A stretch of DNA of 64,000 nt, taken from contig CAVTGV010000002.1 in NCBI GenBank assembly GCA_963734365.1, positions 248,001-312,000 of the forward strand, in the 5' to 3' direction. Source of the DNA: JACVRW01 sp963734365. Its GTDB lineage: Bacteria; Actinomycetota; Thermoleophilia; Solirubrobacterales; Thermoleophilaceae. A program made the position numbers and the translations under genes. The first letter of the stretch is position 1. Every line of letters starts with the position of its first letter. The notes under the pieces are model-generated. The model saw only the letters and a program-made list of their open reading frames with translations. It did not search any database and was not told the DNA's origin. Positions 8,154-15,821 of this stretch are shown here, one piece after another.

Positions 8154-9518
8154 ATGGACGAGCTCGATGCCCTGTGGGCGTTCCTCGTCGCTGCGCTGAT
8201 CGCGTTCGCAATCACGCCGCCCGTGGCGCGGCTGGCGCGCCGGCTGGGCGTGATCCACCAGCCCCGTGACCGCGACCTGCACCAGCGCCCGGTGCCGGGG
8301 CTCGGCGGGCTGGCGATCCTCGCAGCGGCCGTGGTCGCCGCCTTGCTGTTCATGCCCGCCGGGCAGCAGACGCGCGGCATAGTCGGCGGGGCGATAGCCA
8401 TCACCCTGATCGGCGCGATCGACGACTGGAAGCCCGGCGGGCTCCATCCGGCGGTCAAGCTCGCAGGTCAGTTCGCCGCCGCCGCCATTCCGGTGTTCTG
8501 CGACGTCCGCGTCACCAACGTCACGCTGCCCTTCATCGATCCGATCCAGCTCGGCGACTGGAGCTACCCGCTCACGCTGGTCGGGATCGTCGCGGTGATG
8601 AACGTCGTGAACTTCACCGACGGCGCCGACGGCCTGGCGGCCGGCGTGTGCACGATCGCGGCGGGGACCTTCGCGATCATCGCGCTGTCCTTTCCCGGCC
8701 GCGAGGATGCCGCGATCCTCGCCGCGCTCACCGCCGGGGCCTCGGTCGGCTTTCTCTGGCACAACTTCCATCCGGCCTCGATCTTCATGGGCGACGCCGG
8801 CTCGAACCTGCTCGGGCTGTTGCTCGCCTGCGTCGCGATCCAGGGCGTGCTGAAAACGGCCGCGGTGGTGGCCCTGTTCTTCCCGCTCCTGATCCTCGCC
8901 GTTCCCGCGCTCGACGCCACGTTCGTGGTGGCCAAGCGGATCAAGTACCGCCGCCCGGTGTACGCCGCCGACAGCTGGCACTTCCACCATCGCTTCGCGA
9001 ACATCGGCTTCTCCCAGCGCCGAACGGTGCTCTACCTCTACGGCTGGACGCTCTCGCTCGCCGCGCTGGCCCTGGCGATGCGCTTCGTTCCCTACTCGGA
9101 CGACGACGGAACTCTCCACCCCGGCTGGGCGCTGGTGATCGGGGTCTTCGCGCTCGCCGCGCTCGCCTCGAGCGTCTACCTCGTACTGGTGCTCGAGATC
9201 CTCAAGTTCCGCCGCTTCCGCGAGCGCGAGATCCGCCGTGCCGTGGAGACCGGCGAGCTCCCGGCGCTCAGCGAGGACGAGATCGAGCGCGAGGTGGAGC
9301 GCGAGGTGGAGACCGGCGAGTTCGAGGCCGTGCAACCCGGCACGCCGGAGTCCGCGGCGCCGGACTCCGGCGCAACGCCGGACTCCGCGGCACCGGACTC
9401 CGCGGCGCCGGCGGACCGCGCCGCGCCGGCAGAAGGACACGGGCAGGGGGGACCCCCGGAGCCGATCGCGGGCGACGGCCCCACGGTGCGCCGCCGGGCT
9501 CAGAACAGGCTGCGCTGA
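8154..9518 (+). CDS. WecA/TagO-family undecaprenyl-phosphate N-acetylhexosamine-1-phosphate transferase
   Basis: A multi-pass inner-membrane enzyme of the GT4-like MraY/WecA superfamily, transferring a sugar-1-phosphate from UDP-sugar to undecaprenyl phosphate. Signatures in order: GAIDDWKPGG (Mg-binding Asp pair), NFTDGADGLAAG, the catalytic HNFHPASIFMGDAGSN and the cytosolic histidine motif WHFHHRFANIGFSQRR. About eleven membrane segments fill residues 1-350. The last ~100 residues are cytosolic: a charged helix, then a low-complexity Pro/Asp/Ser/Ala tail made of imperfect PDSAA units. It stands alone, 20 kb from the polysaccharide locus, and could serve wall-glycan or exopolysaccharide priming. 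It converges on the radical SAM gene with a 19-nt overlap. Confidence 0.93.
   Translation: MDELDALWAFLVAALIAFAITPPVARLARRLGVIHQPRDRDLHQRPVPGLGGLAILAAAVVAALLFMPAGQQTRGIVGGAIAITLIGAIDDWKPGGLHPAVKLAGQFAAAAIPVFCDVRVTNVTLPFIDPIQLGDWSYPLTLVGIVAVMNVVNFTDGADGLAAGVCTIAAGTFAIIALSFPGREDAAILAALTAGASVGFLWHNFHPASIFMGDAGSNLLGLLLACVAIQGVLKTAAVVALFFPLLILAVPALDATFVVAKRIKYRRPVYAADSWHFHHRFANIGFSQRRTVLYLYGWTLSLAALALAMRFVPYSDDDGTLHPGWALVIGVFALAALASSVYLVLVLEILKFRRFREREIRRAVETGELPALSEDEIEREVEREVETGEFEAVQPGTPESAAPDSGATPDSAAPDSAAPADRAAPAEGHGQGGPPEPIAGDGPTVRRRAQNRLR
9345..9415 (+). repeat. Short tandem repeat in the 3' end of the WecA-like gene
   Basis: Imperfect units of about 15 nt built on CCGGACTCCGCGGCG repeat four to five times and encode PDSAA/PDSGAT blocks in the cytosolic tail. 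The period is a multiple of three, so copy-number change would keep the frame. Confidence 0.6.
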
Positions 9519-10573
9519 GCGGGCTCCACCTCCTCCCGGGCCGGGGGCATTGCGATGGGATCGAGCTCGGGCCCGGGATCGGGCCTCGTGGAGTCCGCGG
9601 CCGCTCCCCGAAAGCGGGCGACCGTGCGTCCCTTCGCGCCCGCGAGCCTGCCCTTCGGCCGGGCCAGCTCGGAGATCCGCTCGCGCTCGGCCTTCGGTGC
9701 ATAGGCCCCGCGCGCGTAAAGACGCTCGTAGCGCGGCACGAGGTCGGGGCGGTACGAGCGCAGCCACTCCATGAACACGTCCCGCACCTCCCCGCGCAGG
9801 TGGAGACAGATCCCGCCGATGTTGACCGCGCCCGCCTCGGCGCACAGGTCGAGGATCTCCTCGACCTGCTCGGGTGAGTCGTTGATGCCCGGCATCAGCG
9901 GCGCGATGAGGACGCCGCAGGGGATCCCCTGCCGGTTGAGCTCGGCCACCGCCTCGATCCGCTTGCGCGGATGCGGCGTGTGCGGCTCGCTCGCGCGCCA
10001 CGCCTTCTCGTCGAGCGTCGGAATCGAGAGGTTGGCGGCGAACCCGGCCACCTCGTGGATCTCCTTCATGAGCTCGACGTCACGCAGGAGCAGCGGCGAC
10101 TTGGTGAGCACCGACGACGGCGTGCGCGAGTCCCGCATCGCCTCCCATATCCCGGGCATCAGCCGGTAGCGGCCTTCGACCCACTGATAGGGGTCGGTGT
10201 TGGTGCCGAGGGCGACGTGCTCGTGCTTCCAGGTTCGTTTCATCAACTCGGCCCGCGCGACCTCGGGCACGTTGACCTTGACGACGATCTCCTTCTCGAA
10301 GTCACGGCCGGCGTTGAAGTCGAGGTAGGTGTGGGTCGGGCGGGCGAAGCAATAGCTGCAGGCATGGCTGCATCCCCTGTACGGATTGATCGTCCAGCGG
10401 AACGGCATCCGCGACGCTTTCGGCACTCGGTTGAGCGCCGATTTCGAGCGCACTTCGTAGAAACGAGTGTCGAGCGCCTCGGGTGCGTCGAAGGTGCGGA
10501 CGGTCGCCGGCTCGCGGTAGCCCGGCAGGGCGCGGCCCTCCTCGGCCTCGACGCTCAGGTTGTCCCAGCGCAT
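9500..10573 (-). CDS. Rv2578c-family radical SAM protein
   Basis: The 357-residue product has a radical SAM cluster motif C68-x3-C72-x2-C75 (PYRGCSHACSYCFAR) followed by YLDFNAGRDFEKEI, and matches the SPL-like/Rv2578c family of elemental radical SAM proteins related to spore photoproduct lyase. The molecular reaction is unknown; the relation and the operator suggest DNA-damage repair or tolerance. ATG at 10573 is chosen because a 14-bp SOS box lies 1 nt upstream of it; the longer GTG start at 10591 would place the box inside the coding region. The YjbQ gene ends 37 nt upstream on the same strand, so read-through from it is possible. Confidence 0.9.
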   Translation of the reverse strand: MRWDNLSVEAEEGRALPGYREPATVRTFDAPEALDTRFYEVRSKSALNRVPKASRMPFRWTINPYRGCSHACSYCFARPTHTYLDFNAGRDFEKEIVVKVNVPEVARAELMKRTWKHEHVALGTNTDPYQWVEGRYRLMPGIWEAMRDSRTPSSVLTKSPLLLRDVELMKEIHEVAGFAANLSIPTLDEKAWRASEPHTPHPRKRIEAVAELNRQGIPCGVLIAPLMPGINDSPEQVEEILDLCAEAGAVNIGGICLHLRGEVRDVFMEWLRSYRPDLVPRYERLYARGAYAPKAERERISELARPKGRLAGAKGRTVARFRGAAADSTRPDPGPELDPIAMPPAREEVEPAQRSLF

Positions 10574-10574
10574 A

Positions 10575-10588
10575 CGAACACATGTTCG
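10575..10588. promoter_or_regulatory. LexA-type SOS box in front of the radical SAM gene
   Basis: CGAACACATGTTCG is a perfect match to the Gram-positive SOS box CGAACRNRYGTTYG used by LexA (DinR) in Bacillus and mycobacteria. Its arms CGAACA/TGTTCG are a perfect inverted repeat with a 2-nt centre. The box ends one base before the ATG at 10573, so bound LexA would cover the transcription start region. Confidence 0.8.
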
Positions 10589-10610
10589 CACACGAGGCGG
10601 ACGGGCTCAA

Positions 10611-11039
10611 TCAACCGGCCTCCTCACCGAACGCCGTGACGAGCACGTTGCGCGAGCCGCCGTGGTCGCGGTGCTCGCACAGGTAGATCCCCTGCCAGGT
10701 GCCGAGGGCCAGCCGGCCGCGTGACACCGGGAGGGTCAGCGTCGAGCCCAGCAGCGAGGCCTTGATGTGCGCGGGCATGTCGTCGGGCCCTTCGAGGGTG
10801 TGGGCGAACTCCGGCCAGCCGTCGGGGACCGCGTCATCGAACCAGGCCGAGAAGTCACGCCGGACGTCGGGAGAGGCGTTCTCGTTGAGAGCCAGGGACG
10901 CCGACGTGTGCTGCATGAAGATCGTGGCGATACCCACCCGCAGCGATGCGAGCCCGGGAACACCCTCGACGATCTCCGACGTGACCAGGTGAAAGCCCCG
11001 CGGCCGGGCCTCGAGCGACAGCTGTTCTTGGATCCACAC
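10611..11039 (-). CDS. YjbQ / UPF0047-family protein
   Basis: A 142-residue protein with the UPF0047 signatures: IATIFMQHTSASLALNENASPDVRRDF, the His/Asn/Asp cluster of the putative active site, and LTLPVSRGRLALGTWQGIYLCEHRDHGGSR. Members have weak thiamine-phosphate synthase activity in E. coli YjbQ tests, but the physiological substrate is not settled. The GTG at 11039 gives the usual length and family-like N-terminus (WIQEQLSLEARPRGFHLVT); a TTG at 11063 would add eight residues. It lies 37 nt upstream of the SOS-boxed radical SAM gene on the same strand. Confidence 0.9.
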   Translation of the reverse strand: MWIQEQLSLEARPRGFHLVTSEIVEGVPGLASLRVGIATIFMQHTSASLALNENASPDVRRDFSAWFDDAVPDGWPEFAHTLEGPDDMPAHIKASLLGSTLTLPVSRGRLALGTWQGIYLCEHRDHGGSRNVLVTAFGEEAG

Positions 11040-11145
11040 GCGGGCGATTCTGGCGGATGGCAACCATGGCCCTTGATCAGGCTGGCTTGAAATCGGCCTG
11101 CCAGGGCTTCAAGGAGCGGGCAGTCCGCTCCGATAACAGAGTGAG

Positions 11146-11793
11146 ATGAGGATGGCCGAGGTCCTCGCATTCACAACGCCCCCCGCCTTCGCCCTGGTGC
11201 TGGCCGCGCTTGCGGTGCGCCTGCATGGTCAGATTCTCGACTTCCGGGGCCGCGACACCGGCTTGGCCCGCACCGACGCCATGACGGGGCTGCTCAACCG
11301 GCGTGCCTTCGAGGAGCTGCTCGAGATCGAGCTCGCGCGTGCACGTGCCGCCGGCCGGCCGCTGTCGGTGGTGCTCGGGACCCTCGACGGCCTCCCCGCA
11401 CTCGACGCGGCCCAGGGGCAGATGGCCGCCATGGCGCTCGAGGGGCTCGCGCGCGACCTCAACAAGTGGAAGCGCCGCAGCGACCACGCCGCCCGGATCG
11501 ACGCCGGGAGGATCGGGCTGCTCCTTCCCGAGACCGATGAGGGTGGAGCGTTGATCCTCGCCGAGCGTCTGCGCCGCGCGGCCGGCCTCACCTTCGGCGA
11601 CATGCCGGTGTCGCTGTCCATCAGCTTCGGCGTGGCCAGCCAGCCCTGGCACGGGACCGATGCCGACGCTCTGCTGCGCGCCTCCGAGCAGGCGATGTCC
11701 GCCGCGCAGGCCTTCGGCGGCGGGCGCTCACTCATCTACGGCCCCGAGGTAGCGCGCACGCGGCTGACGCAGGTCCGCGTCCCGGTCAGCTAG
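11146..11793 (+). CDS. GGDEF-domain protein with a degenerate active site
   Basis: A 215-residue protein: a hydrophobic N-terminal segment (about residues 5-24), then a GGDEF fold starting at the typical DAMTGLLNRRAFEELL. At the signature position the sequence is DAGRI (residues 119-123) instead of GG(D/E)EF, so two substrate-binding glycines and the metal-binding acidic residue are lost. Synthesis of c-di-GMP is therefore very unlikely; a ligand-sensing or protein-binding role is possible. The remaining fold, including ISFGVAS and the C-terminal ALLRASEQAM helix, is intact. Either ATG 11146 or ATG 11152 may be used. The 3' end overlaps the CYTH gene by 8 nt, tail to tail. Confidence 0.85.
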   Translation: MRMAEVLAFTTPPAFALVLAALAVRLHGQILDFRGRDTGLARTDAMTGLLNRRAFEELLEIELARARAAGRPLSVVLGTLDGLPALDAAQGQMAAMALEGLARDLNKWKRRSDHAARIDAGRIGLLLPETDEGGALILAERLRRAAGLTFGDMPVSLSISFGVASQPWHGTDADALLRASEQAMSAAQAFGGGRSLIYGPEVARTRLTQVRVPVS

Positions 11794-12538
11794 GGGCCAG
11801 CTCGCGCGAGAAGAACTCGAGCGCGGTGCGCGTCTTGGTCTGCTGCTCGCCGTCGAGTGGCACGCCCTTCTCGAGCAGGAAGGCGCGGGCCTCGGCCACT
11901 GTCTGGAACGCCTCGCCCGGAGTGGTCTTCGTCGACAGCTCCAATATCCGCGCGCCATCGGGATAGGTCCACAGCTCCACGGTGAGGGGGCGGTCGAGGC
12001 CCTTCGGCGTGTAGCGCAGCTTGAGGATCATCACCGGGCCCAGCGGGGTCAGGTCGTCGAGCTCGATTCCCTCCGGGGCGTGGGCGGAGTAGAAGCGCCG
12101 CTGGGCCTTGGAGAACAGGCGGCTGATGCGCTTGCGGCCCGTCACCGCCTCGAGGATGTCGTGGTCCGGCCGCCCCTTGAACGATGCGGAACAGACGAAG
12201 CCGCCGGGCATCGCGTCCAGCTCCACCTTGAAGCTCTTGTGACGCCGCACGTCGGCGGGTAGATCGCCGGGCACCACCGGCCGCAGCTTGACCACGGTGT
12301 CCGACCGGGCCCGCTGCACACGTCGCGCGCGCACGACCACTCCCGCGGAGTCCAGGGCCAGGTCGGGAGTGTCGAAGAAGAAGACCTGACGCAGCTGGGC
12401 GTCGAGTGGATCGACCCCCAGCGCGAGTGCCGCCGAGCGGCCGTACTCGTCGGGAACGGTGAGCTTGAGCTCGACGCTGTCGGAGCCCTTGATCAGCTCC
12501 AGCAGCTCGGGAAGACGCTCGTCGGGGAGCTGCGGCAT
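11786..12538 (-). CDS. CYTH-like domain protein (triphosphate/polyphosphate-binding fold)
   Basis: About 250 residues. Strand patterns and charged motifs fit a CYTH/triphosphate tunnel metalloenzyme fold: SVELKLTVPDEY (ExEx(K)-like start), VVVRARRVQRARSDTVVKLRPV, FKVELDAMPGG, and LELSTKTTPGEA. Family members hydrolyse or bind triphosphates, thiamine triphosphate or polyphosphate. It is third gene after the secreted hydrolase and PPK2, 54-69 nt behind PPK2, so a polyphosphate-related role is a reasonable inference. The first strand reads VELKL rather than a clean ExExK, so catalysis is uncertain. A GTG start at 12553 is also possible. Confidence 0.75.
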   Translation of the reverse strand: MPQLPDERLPELLELIKGSDSVELKLTVPDEYGRSAALALGVDPLDAQLRQVFFFDTPDLALDSAGVVVRARRVQRARSDTVVKLRPVVPGDLPADVRRHKSFKVELDAMPGGFVCSASFKGRPDHDILEAVTGRKRISRLFSKAQRRFYSAHAPEGIELDDLTPLGPVMILKLRYTPKGLDRPLTVELWTYPDGARILELSTKTTPGEAFQTVAEARAFLLEKGVPLDGEQQTKTRTALEFFSRELAPS

Positions 12539-12607
12539 CGCCGCGGACGGCACATGCTCAGCCTGACCTGCTTGGCGTGAATGCGCAAGCCGAGCGGCCG
12601 CGGCAGC

Positions 12608-13411
12608 TCAGCGCTTCTCGACGTTGTACAGCTCCGGCACCAGGCGCTCGCTCGACTTCGGAGGACGCTTGTACTTGCGCCGCTGTCGCGGCGGCAGCTT
12701 GACCTTCTTGTCAGCGGGCACCTGCTTGTAGGGCACCGTGTCGAGCAGGTGGCTGATCAGATTGAGCCGCGCCGAGCGCTTGTCATCGCCCTCCACGATC
12801 CACCAGGGGCTCGAGTCGGTGTCGGTGCGGGCCATCATCACGTCCTTGGCCTCGGCGTAGTCGACCCACCGGGCCCGCGCCTGCAGGTCCATCGGGCTGA
12901 ACTTCCAGCGCTTCGTGGGGTTCTTGAGGCGCTTCTCGAAGCGGCGCTCCTGCTCCTCGTCGCTCACCGACAGCCAGTACTTCAGCAGCAGGATGCCGTC
13001 GTGCTGGAGCGCTTCCTCGAAGAGCGGGCAGAAGCGCAGGAACTCCTCGATCTCCTCCTTGCTGGCGAACCCCATCACCCGCTCCACCCCGGCGCGGTTG
13101 TACCAGCTGCGATCGAACAGGACGATCTCACCGGCCGACGGCAGCTGGGCTGCGTAGCGCTGGAAGTACCACTGCGTCTTCTCGCGCGAGTCGGGGGCGC
13201 TCAGCGCCGCCACCCGGCAGACCCGCGGGTTCAGGTGCTCCATGATCCGCTTGATCACGCCGCCCTTGCCGGCGGTGTCGCGCCCCTCGAAGAGCACGAC
13301 CATCCGCTGCCCGGTGGTCACGACCCACTCCTGCAGGTCGATCAGCTCGGTCTGAAGCCGCAGGAGCTCCTTCTCATACTTCTTGCGGGAGATGGTCTTG
13401 GTCTTGGTCAA
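12608..13411 (-). CDS. ppk2: Polyphosphate kinase 2 family protein
   Basis: PPK2 enzymes use polyphosphate to phosphorylate nucleoside mono- or diphosphates (or the reverse). The 267-residue single-domain protein has Walker A GRDTAGKGG at about 43-51, the lid motif KNPTKRWKFSPMDLQAR, and Walker B IVLFDRSWYNRAGVERVMGF. The size fits a one-domain class I PPK2. The TTG start at 13411 overlaps the TGA of the upstream hydrolase (TTGA) and gives the family N-terminus SRKKYEKELLRLQ. The gene is translationally coupled to the secreted hydrolase and followed by a CYTH gene, forming a probable polyphosphate operon facing away from the ATP synthase. Confidence 0.95.
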   Translation of the reverse strand: MTKTKTISRKKYEKELLRLQTELIDLQEWVVTTGQRMVVLFEGRDTAGKGGVIKRIMEHLNPRVCRVAALSAPDSREKTQWYFQRYAAQLPSAGEIVLFDRSWYNRAGVERVMGFASKEEIEEFLRFCPLFEEALQHDGILLLKYWLSVSDEEQERRFEKRLKNPTKRWKFSPMDLQARARWVDYAEAKDVMMARTDTDSSPWWIVEGDDKRSARLNLISHLLDTVPYKQVPADKKVKLPPRQRRKYKRPPKSSERLVPELYNVEKR

Positions 13412-14355
13412 CGCGGAGATGATCGCACGGCGCGCGCCAATCGGACCACACGGCGCACCTCGCGGATGATGAGGCCCGGCTGGGTGAACATGACGTAGTG
13501 CGAGCTGCGCGCGGCGATCGTCCGCCGGGTGCCAGGGACGAGCCGGGCCAGGCGCCGCTGTGACTGGCGCCAGACGCGCTCGCTGAGCTTGGTCGTGAGA
13601 CCGGCGGGGAGCCCCGGCGGGAGCTCGATCGGCAGCCTGCGCGAGATCACGCCGTAGGGGATGTCGCCGAGCGGCCGGGCGCGCCCCGCTCGCCGCATCT
13701 GCCTGAAGCTCGGCCGGAACAGCACCTGCTCGAGGTCGGTGTACGACTCGAGACCGGGAAGCGGACCGTTGTTCAGGTCATCGAACGCGACCATCTGCTC
13801 GCGCGTGTAGCCGTCCTCGATGAACTCGGACAGGGCATCGACCATCACGAGCCCTGCCACGCGGTGCGGGTGGGTAGCGGCGTACAGCCGCGCGATCAGG
13901 CCACCGGTGGAGTGCCCGACCAGTACGAAGGGCCCGGGGATCCGTCCGGTGCGCAGGAGCGAGTGCAGGTCGGCCACCGTGTCCCGGGCGGTCCTCGGCA
14001 TGGGCACCGGATCGCTGCGGCTGAACGCGTCGGTTCCCAGCGTGGTCCCCGGCCGGTCGTAGGCACATACGCGCGTGTGGCGGGCGAGCCCCGGCATCAC
14101 GGTGACCCCGTGGGTGTCCTCCGTCCGCTCGCTCCAGAAGTCGGAGCGGCTCCGCAAGCCGGCCTCCAGGATCACGGTGGGCGAGCCGCGGCCGCGGCAC
14201 TCCACGTACAGGGTGCGACCGGCACCGATACCCACCGAGCCGGCGAAATCGCCGCGCTGGAGCGCCGGGCTCTGGGCCAAACCGGGAGAAGCCGGCACGA
14301 GGAGGGCGCCGAGAAAGGCCAGCACGCCGACGCTCGATCGCCACAACCGGCTCAT
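13408..14355 (-). CDS. Secreted alpha/beta hydrolase
   Basis: A 315-residue protein with a Sec-type signal peptide (residues 1-27, ending GLAQS). The alpha/beta-hydrolase core has the nucleophile elbow GHSTGG with Ser149, a later Asp in VMVDALSEF, and a C-terminal His in ARSSHYVMFTQP. The substrate is unknown. A GGAG ribosome-binding site sits 8 nt before the ATG. It is the first gene of the hydrolase-PPK2-CYTH operon; its promoter region carries a direct repeat overlapping the probable -10 (TACTTT). Confidence 0.88.
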   Translation of the reverse strand: MSRLWRSSVGVLAFLGALLVPASPGLAQSPALQRGDFAGSVGIGAGRTLYVECRGRGSPTVILEAGLRSRSDFWSERTEDTHGVTVMPGLARHTRVCAYDRPGTTLGTDAFSRSDPVPMPRTARDTVADLHSLLRTGRIPGPFVLVGHSTGGLIARLYAATHPHRVAGLVMVDALSEFIEDGYTREQMVAFDDLNNGPLPGLESYTDLEQVLFRPSFRQMRRAGRARPLGDIPYGVISRRLPIELPPGLPAGLTTKLSERVWRQSQRRLARLVPGTRRTIAARSSHYVMFTQPGLIIREVRRVVRLARAVRSSPR

Positions 14356-14376
14356 AGCGGTGCTCCAGCGCCAACT

Positions 14377-14397
14377 GTCACAAAGTAGTCACAAAGT
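14377..14397. promoter_or_regulatory. 11-nt-period direct repeat in the divergent polyP / ATP synthase control region
   Basis: GTCACAAAGT occurs twice, at 14377-14386 and 14388-14397, an 11-nt period. This spacing is typical of OmpR-family response regulators; Mycobacterium PhoP uses TCACAG direct repeats and Streptomyces PhoP uses 11-nt PHO-box units. On the minus strand the repeat contains the -10-like TACTTT of the hydrolase operon. On the plus strand it would sit near -35 of a promoter with -10 TAGTTT at 14410-14415. Confidence 0.5.
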
Positions 14398-14409
14398 CCT
14401 CGACTCATG

Positions 14410-14415
14410 TAGTTT
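14410..14415 (+). promoter_or_regulatory. Candidate -10 element of the ATP synthase operon
   Basis: TAGTTT is the best -10-like hexamer upstream of the atp genes on this strand. Transcription would start near 14422, leaving a leader of about 100 nt to the atpI-like gene. The direct repeat at 14377-14397 lies just upstream, where an activator would bind. Confidence 0.35.
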
Positions 14416-14520
14416 TCCAGCCCCGGGTAAGGAGCAGTCATCGCCTCACCCACAGCCGCCCCCCAAGTCCCTCCCCGGGACGCCGTCTTGACGACCCACG
14501 CTCTGAAAGCATCCAATCCC

Positions 14521-14886
14521 ATGCCGCTGCGCGTCTTGCGGTACCTCGACCTGGTCGTTCTCGCGCTCGCGTTGCCGATCTTCCTTGCCGCGGGACTGCC
14601 GCTGCTGGGCTGGGCGGGGGCGGCGGCGGGCTGGCTCACCCAGCGCCTGGTCCAGCACCTGTTCGAGAAGCGGGCGCGACAGTCCGACGATCCACGCACC
14701 GTGGCGGGACTGCTCACGGCCAGCATGATCTCCCGCGGCTGGATCGTGGCCGGCTCGATCTTCGTGGTGGGGCTCACCGAGCGTGAGGCGGGGCTGACCG
14801 CGGCGATCCTGGCCATCACCCTCTTCACCTTCTACTTCACGAGCCAGATGCTCACGCGCCCCTTCGAGAGCGAGGCGGGCCGGTGA
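14521..14886 (+). CDS. AtpI-like small membrane protein at the head of the ATP synthase operon
   Basis: A 121-residue protein with about four hydrophobic segments (LDLVVLALALPIFLAAGLPLLG, then three more) placed directly before atpB, where many bacteria carry atpI. AtpI proteins assist c-ring assembly or ion supply. The sequence is only loosely AtpI-like, so the name rests mostly on position and topology. ATG 14521 is preferred; a TTG at 14488 would add 11 residues. The stop overlaps the GTG start of atpB. Confidence 0.7.
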   Translation: MPLRVLRYLDLVVLALALPIFLAAGLPLLGWAGAAAGWLTQRLVQHLFEKRARQSDDPRTVAGLLTASMISRGWIVAGSIFVVGLTEREAGLTAAILAITLFTFYFTSQMLTRPFESEAGR

Positions 14887-15821
14887 CGACGGCCGAGGCG
14901 AGCGCTCAGGAAAGCAAGGGTCTCAGTACCAGGTCCAAGGTCCTGATCGGCCTGGCCATCTATCTGGGCGTGGCCATCCTGCTGTACCTGATCTTCGGCT
15001 CGGAAGGCAAGAACGAGGAGTTCAAGCCCCAGAACGAGTTCAAGCTCGAGCCCTGGATCGAGCTCAAGGTGGGCGGCCTGGATCTGTCCTTCAACAAGGC
15101 GGTGCTCTACCTCCTGATCGCCTGCACGCTCACCGTCGGCACGATGGTGCTCATAGCCCGGCGCATGGAGCAGAAGCCGAACCGGACCCAGACCATCATC
15201 GAGGGCGCGTACGACCTCACCTACAGCCAGATCGCCAGGGGCAACATGGCGCAGGAGGCCGCGGCCAAGTGGTTCCCGCTGGTGGCCACCCTGTTCTTCT
15301 TCATCTGGTTCTCGAACATGATCGGCTACCTGCCGCTGCCTGTGAACAGCGAGGAGACGATCAACATCGCGGGCATCGACTTCCCGGCCTTCGCGCTCTA
15401 CGCCGCGACCGCGAACCTCTCCATTCCGCTGGTGCTCACGCTCACGGTCTTCGTCCTCTACCAGGTCGAGGGCATCCGCCGGCACGGTCTCATCCGCTAC
15501 CTGAAGGGGTGGCTGCCGGCGGGCGTGACCGGGGCGGCCGCGGTCCCGATCTTCCTGATCGAGGTGATCTCGCAGTTCATGCGCATCATCTCCCTGTCGG
15601 TACGGCTCTTCGCCAACATCCTCGCCGGCCACCTGCTGATCCTGTTCATGGGCGGCGGATTGGCCGTGCTGCTCGGGATCGCGGCGCTCGGCTGGATCAC
15701 GCTGCCGGTGGCGATCGCCTTCTTCATCCTCGAGGTCGGCCTGATCGCCACGCTGCAGGCCTTCATCTTCGCCACGCTCACATCCATCTACTTCGGCGAG
15801 GCATCCGCCGGGGGGCACTAA
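14883..15821 (+). CDS. atpB: ATP synthase Fo subunit a
   Basis: Subunit a provides the two half-channels for protons at the c-ring. The 312-residue protein has a long N-terminal region with an extra hydrophobic segment, then the family core: NMIGYLPLP, and the essential arginine in MRIISLSVRLFANILAGHLL (helix 5). The C-terminal helix contains LEVGLIATLQAFIFATLTSIYFGEA. GTG start overlaps the upstream stop (GTGA). A 213-nt structured spacer separates it from atpE. Confidence 0.97.
   Translation: MTTAEASAQESKGLSTRSKVLIGLAIYLGVAILLYLIFGSEGKNEEFKPQNEFKLEPWIELKVGGLDLSFNKAVLYLLIACTLTVGTMVLIARRMEQKPNRTQTIIEGAYDLTYSQIARGNMAQEAAAKWFPLVATLFFFIWFSNMIGYLPLPVNSEETINIAGIDFPAFALYAATANLSIPLVLTLTVFVLYQVEGIRRHGLIRYLKGWLPAGVTGAAAVPIFLIEVISQFMRIISLSVRLFANILAGHLLILFMGGGLAVLLGIAALGWITLPVAIAFFILEVGLIATLQAFIFATLTSIYFGEASAGGH

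Noticed and set aside
8031..10001. A 656-codon minus-strand frame opposite the WecA-like gene
   Set aside because: Low-complexity composition and a clear membrane enzyme on the other strand; the real minus-strand genes here are DUF3253 and the radical SAM gene in other frames.
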